The translations under genes and the position numbers were made by a program. The notes beneath the pieces were generated by a model, which saw nothing but the letters and a program-made list of their open reading frames with translations, had not been told where the DNA came from and ran no database searches. From the NCBI GenBank assembly GCA_004559785.1, contig SFXD01000085.1, positions 1 through 8,165 of the forward strand: 8,165 nucleotides of DNA. The letters run 5' to 3'. Positions 7,037 through 8,165 of this stretch are shown in pieces; positions within the stretch are counted from its first letter, which is position 1, and every line of letters begins with the position of its first letter. Origin of the DNA: a bacterium (GTDB taxonomy: Bacteria > Bacteroidota > Bacteroidia > Bacteroidales > Bacteroidaceae).

Positions 7037-8071
7037 ATGAAACACAAGGACAAAGACATATATATATTAGGTATTGAGAGCAGTTGCGACGACACGTCCG
7101 CAGCTGTCCTTAGAGACGGCTTGCTGCTGAGCAACGTCACGGCAAGCCAGTCGGTGCACGAGGCATACGGAGGCGTAGTGCCTGAGTTGGCAAGCAGGGC
7201 GCATCAGCAGAACATAGTTCCCGTGGTTGACCAGGCTCTTAAGCAGGCCGGCATTGAACGCGAGCAGCTGGATGCCATAGCCTTTACCAGAGGTCCCGGT
7301 CTGATGGGTTCCTTGCTCGTGGGAGTCTCGTTCGCCAAGGGACTGTCTGCTTCGTTGGGAATCCCACTGGTAGATGTCAATCACTTGCATGGGCATGTCC
7401 TGGCTCACTTCATACATACCGAGGGTGACGGGTACGAGTCTCCCGGGTTTCCCTTCCTGTGCCTTCTGGTCAGTGGGGGGAACAGCCAGATAGTACTTGT
7501 CAAGTCGTACAAGGACATGGAGATAGTGGGGCAGACCATCGACGATGCAGCAGGCGAGGCGATAGACAAGTGTTCGAAGGTGATGGGCTTGGGATACCCC
7601 GGAGGCCCCATTATAGACCGCCTCGCACGCAATGGCAACCCTGAGGCATTCTCGTTCGCAAAGCCGAACATACAGGGGTACGACTACAGTTTCAGCGGGC
7701 TAAAGACCAGTTTCCTCTATTCCCTGCGCGATTGGGTAAAGGACGACCCCGACTTCGTCGAGCATCACAAGGAGGACTTGGCTGCGTCGCTGGAACGTAC
7801 CATCGTGGACATCCTGATGAAGAAACTACGCAAGGCAGCCAAGGACCTTGGCATCAAGCAGGTGGCGGTAGCAGGTGGCGTCAGTGCCAACAGCGGACTA
7901 AGGGCAGCCTTCCTCGACCATGCCCGAAGGTTTGGCTGGAAGGTCTTCATCCCACGTTTCAGCTATACCACGGACAATGCCGCAATGATAGCCATGGCGG
8001 GCTATTTCAAATACAGGGACGGGGATTTTTGCCCCATCTCGGCTCCTGCATACAGCCGAAACATAGTCTGA
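7037..8071 (+). CDS. tsaD: tRNA N6-threonylcarbamoyladenosine transferase subunit TsaD
   Basis: A 344-residue cytoplasmic protein of the ASKHA/Kae1 family. With TsaB and TsaE it transfers the threonylcarbamoyl group made by TsaC to A37 of ANN-decoding tRNAs, forming t6A. The N-terminus has the family pattern LGIESSCDDTSAAVL (11-25). The metal-binding HxxxH is H116 and H120 in NHLHGH, and the third ligand is D313 in TTDNAAMIA. Also visible are GGVVPELASRAH (45-56), TRGPGLMGSLLVG (84-96), a LVSGGNSQIV phosphate-loop segment, DDAAGEAIDKCSKVMGLGYP and VAGGVSANSGLR. Length is normal (about 335-345). The start is placed at ATG 7037; a TTG four codons upstream (7025) is in frame but less likely. It lies 28 bp after map, so the two are probably co-transcribed. 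TsaB, TsaC and TsaE are not in the window. Confidence 0.97.
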   Translation: MKHKDKDIYILGIESSCDDTSAAVLRDGLLLSNVTASQSVHEAYGGVVPELASRAHQQNIVPVVDQALKQAGIEREQLDAIAFTRGPGLMGSLLVGVSFAKGLSASLGIPLVDVNHLHGHVLAHFIHTEGDGYESPGFPFLCLLVSGGNSQIVLVKSYKDMEIVGQTIDDAAGEAIDKCSKVMGLGYPGGPIIDRLARNGNPEAFSFAKPNIQGYDYSFSGLKTSFLYSLRDWVKDDPDFVEHHKEDLAASLERTIVDILMKKLRKAAKDLGIKQVAVAGGVSANSGLRAAFLDHARRFGWKVFIPRFSYTTDNAAMIAMAGYFKYRDGDFCPISAPAYSRNIV

Positions 8072-8101
8072 TTGTCAGAAAATCAGCAATTAAACATTAA
8101 A

Positions 8102-8157
8102 AAACAGGGCAAAAGTTTGTCTGTATGGAAAGAAAGCCGTATCTTTGTGCCCTGTTT
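8102..8157. repeat. Perfect 10-bp inverted repeat around the right-hand promoter
   Basis: AAACAGGGCA at 8102-8111 and its exact reverse complement TGCCCTGTTT at 8148-8157 are separated by 36 bp. The left arm ends 4 bp before the -33 box and the right arm begins directly after the -7 box, so the pair brackets the promoter. In RNA the arms could pair as a 10-bp stem with a large loop, but no U-tract follows, so it does not look like an intrinsic terminator. A pair of operator half-sites is one reading; chance is another. Confidence 0.6.
8116..8147 (+). promoter_or_regulatory. Bacteroidota-type promoter for a gene beyond the right edge
   Basis: TTTG at 8116-8119 and TATCTTTG at 8140-8147 are separated by 20 bp, the best match to the TTTG / TAnnTTTG consensus in this window. 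Transcription would start near 8152-8155 and read out of the window. It lies 45 bp after the tsaD stop codon. The gene it serves is not visible. The spacing and the inverted repeat around it suggest a regulated or strong promoter, which is inference. Confidence 0.65.
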
Positions 8158-8165
8158 GGAAGAAG

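Noticed and set aside
6118..7140. Long open frame on the minus strand opposite map (340 codons).
   Set aside because: It is antisense to a clearly conserved methionine aminopeptidase, rich in His, Tyr and Cys, and resembles no family I know.
8125..8165. ATG at 8125 opening a frame to the window end, a possible next gene.
   Set aside because: Only 13 codons are visible, no family is recognisable, and the frame runs through a near-consensus promoter, which is the better explanation.

Overview
The window looks like ordinary chromosomal DNA from a member of the Bacteroidota, probably Prevotella- or Bacteroides-like. Three things point there. The promoter-like sites match the TTTG / TAnnTTTG pattern of this phylum rather than TTGACA/TATAAT. 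Most start codons follow A/T-rich leaders without a strong Shine-Dalgarno. The leftmost protein belongs to DUF4468, a family found mainly in Bacteroidota. I see no mobile element, CRISPR array, tRNA or rRNA.

Left part (1-5120, all on the minus strand, read right to left): a tripartite efflux operon of MacAB-TolC type. The order is TolC-family outer-membrane channel, lipid-anchored periplasmic adaptor, separate ABC ATPase, separate MacB-type permease, then a secreted DUF4468 protein that runs off the left edge. Gaps are 86, 35, 78 and 38 bp with no convincing internal terminator, so one transcript is likely. The first four genes together make a complete pump: ATPase and permease work at the inner membrane, the adaptor bridges the periplasm, and the channel opens the outer membrane. 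The substrate cannot be told from sequence.

Middle (5121-5452): a 332-bp divergent intergenic region with one Bacteroidota-type promoter facing each way, an A/T-rich block between them, and an untranslated leader of roughly 135 nt in front of the efflux operon.

Right part (5453-8071, plus strand): three housekeeping genes, riboflavin synthase (ribE), an N-terminally extended type I methionine aminopeptidase (map) and the tRNA t6A-modification protein TsaD. All key residues I checked are present. Gaps are 77 and 28 bp, so co-transcription from the promoter before ribE is plausible. The last 94 bp carry a good promoter for a gene beyond the right edge, bracketed by a perfect 10-bp inverted repeat.

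I do not find a clearly new biological system. The most interesting items are the inverted repeat around the right-hand promoter, the DUF4468 protein at the end of the efflux operon, and the extended methionine aminopeptidase.
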